A stretch of DNA of 64,000 nucleotides, from assembly GCF_015910535.1 (NCBI RefSeq), contig NZ_JACBJG010000011.1, forward strand, positions 62,001-126,000. The letters are read 5' to 3'. Positions 63,776-64,000 of the stretch are shown here, piece by piece. The position numbers and the translations under genes are program-made. This DNA comes from Saccharomonospora sp. NB11 (lineage in GTDB: Bacteria; Actinomycetota; Actinomycetes; Mycobacteriales; Pseudonocardiaceae). The notes below the pieces were generated by a model. It was not told the origin of the DNA. It searched no databases and saw nothing but the letters and a program-made list of their open reading frames with translations. How positions within the stretch are numbered: position 1 is the first letter of the stretch; each line of letters starts with the position of its first letter.

Positions 63776-64000
63776 TCATTCTCCCCGGGTGTAGTCGTAG
63801 AAGCCGCGGCCCGACTTCCTGCCGTAGAGCCCAGCCTCCACCATGCGCTGCAGCAGCGGCGGCGGGGCGTACAGCGGCTCCTTGTACTCCTCGTACATCG
63901 ACTCGGCGACCGCCATGGTGGTGTCGAGCCCCACGAGGTCGGCCAGGCGCAGCGGGCCCATCGGGTGGGCGCAGCCGAGCACCATGCCGTTGTCGATGTC
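63776..64000 (-). CDS. 3-hydroxyacyl-CoA (3-hydroxybutyryl-CoA) dehydrogenase, C-terminal part
   Basis: Only the last 74 codons are in the window; the 5' part lies beyond the right edge. GMVLGCAHPMGPLRLADLVGLDTT is the conserved C-terminal domain motif and GRKSGRGFYDY the typical end of the PaaH/Hbd family. NAD-dependent. Two bases separate its TGA from the acyl-CoA dehydrogenase ATG, so both are one operon in fatty-acid metabolism. Confidence 0.92.
   Translation of the reverse strand, partial: DIDNGMVLGCAHPMGPLRLADLVGLDTTMAVAESMYEEYKEPLYAPPPLLQRMVEAGLYGRKSGRGFYDYTRGE

Overview
The window is GC-rich (about 70%) and densely coded, with many GTG starts and 4-bp ATGA/GTGA overlaps. It contains cysO-cysM-mec, an EspG/PE-PPE-like cluster and several genes with TANNNT boxes 6-8 nt upstream of the start codon, a pattern of leaderless transcripts. 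This points to an actinomycete, most likely Pseudonocardiaceae (Saccharomonospora-like; the genus is inferred). No integrase, transposase, phage structural gene or CRISPR array was seen.

Layout. 1-2274: PTS-dependent dihydroxyacetone kinase dhaKLM (dhaK cut by the window edge). 2480-5539: small genes (FmdB zinc ribbon, phosphodiesterase-like enzyme, GNAT, alpha/beta hydrolase). 5792-9666: ctaD, serB with two ACT domains, and a Pth2-type protein. 10073-15284: dinG, a pair of 21-bp repeat arrays, and a pfkB-pncA-pncB NAD-salvage operon. 15419-24467: a housekeeping run that matches Mycobacterium tuberculosis Rv1331-Rv1341 in order (clpS, DUF2017, P1 peptidase, mec, cysO, cysM, rhomboid, murI, MBL-fold phosphodiesterase, rph, rdgB). 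An extra, diverged ClpS-like plus DUF2017-like pair is inserted after the P1 peptidase. 24471-29242: peroxiredoxin, lipoproteins, cold-shock protein, universal stress protein.

29296-36130: accessory region. It holds a DUF5685-type protein with an extraordinary Cys-rich tail, a GH25 lysozyme without signal peptide, a 630-bp gene-free gap, an espG / PE-like / PPE-like type VII substrate cluster, and a tRNA with a Leu(UAG) anticodon but a short variable loop. 36311-45555: DUF3618 protein, TetR plus Baeyer-Villiger monooxygenase, LytR-CpsA-Psr protein, a phospholipase-A2-like/acyltransferase membrane fusion, and a membrane diguanylate cyclase.

45556-46330: apparently gene-free, but it contains three micro-ORFs. 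Each has a strong Shine-Dalgarno and encodes the same hexapeptide M-(S/T)-D-R-D-F; a hairpin follows downstream. This is the most unusual signal in the window. 46331-64000: transporters, SDRs, an acyl-CoA synthetase, an HhH-GPD protein, a Ser/Thr kinase with an extracellular CBM2-like domain, a TetR/MFS pair, a nitronate monooxygenase, tRNA-Lys(CUU), an L,D-transpeptidase lipoprotein, and an acyl-CoA dehydrogenase with a truncated 3-hydroxyacyl-CoA dehydrogenase at the right edge.

All assignments come from reading the sequence and remembered family motifs; no database search was run.
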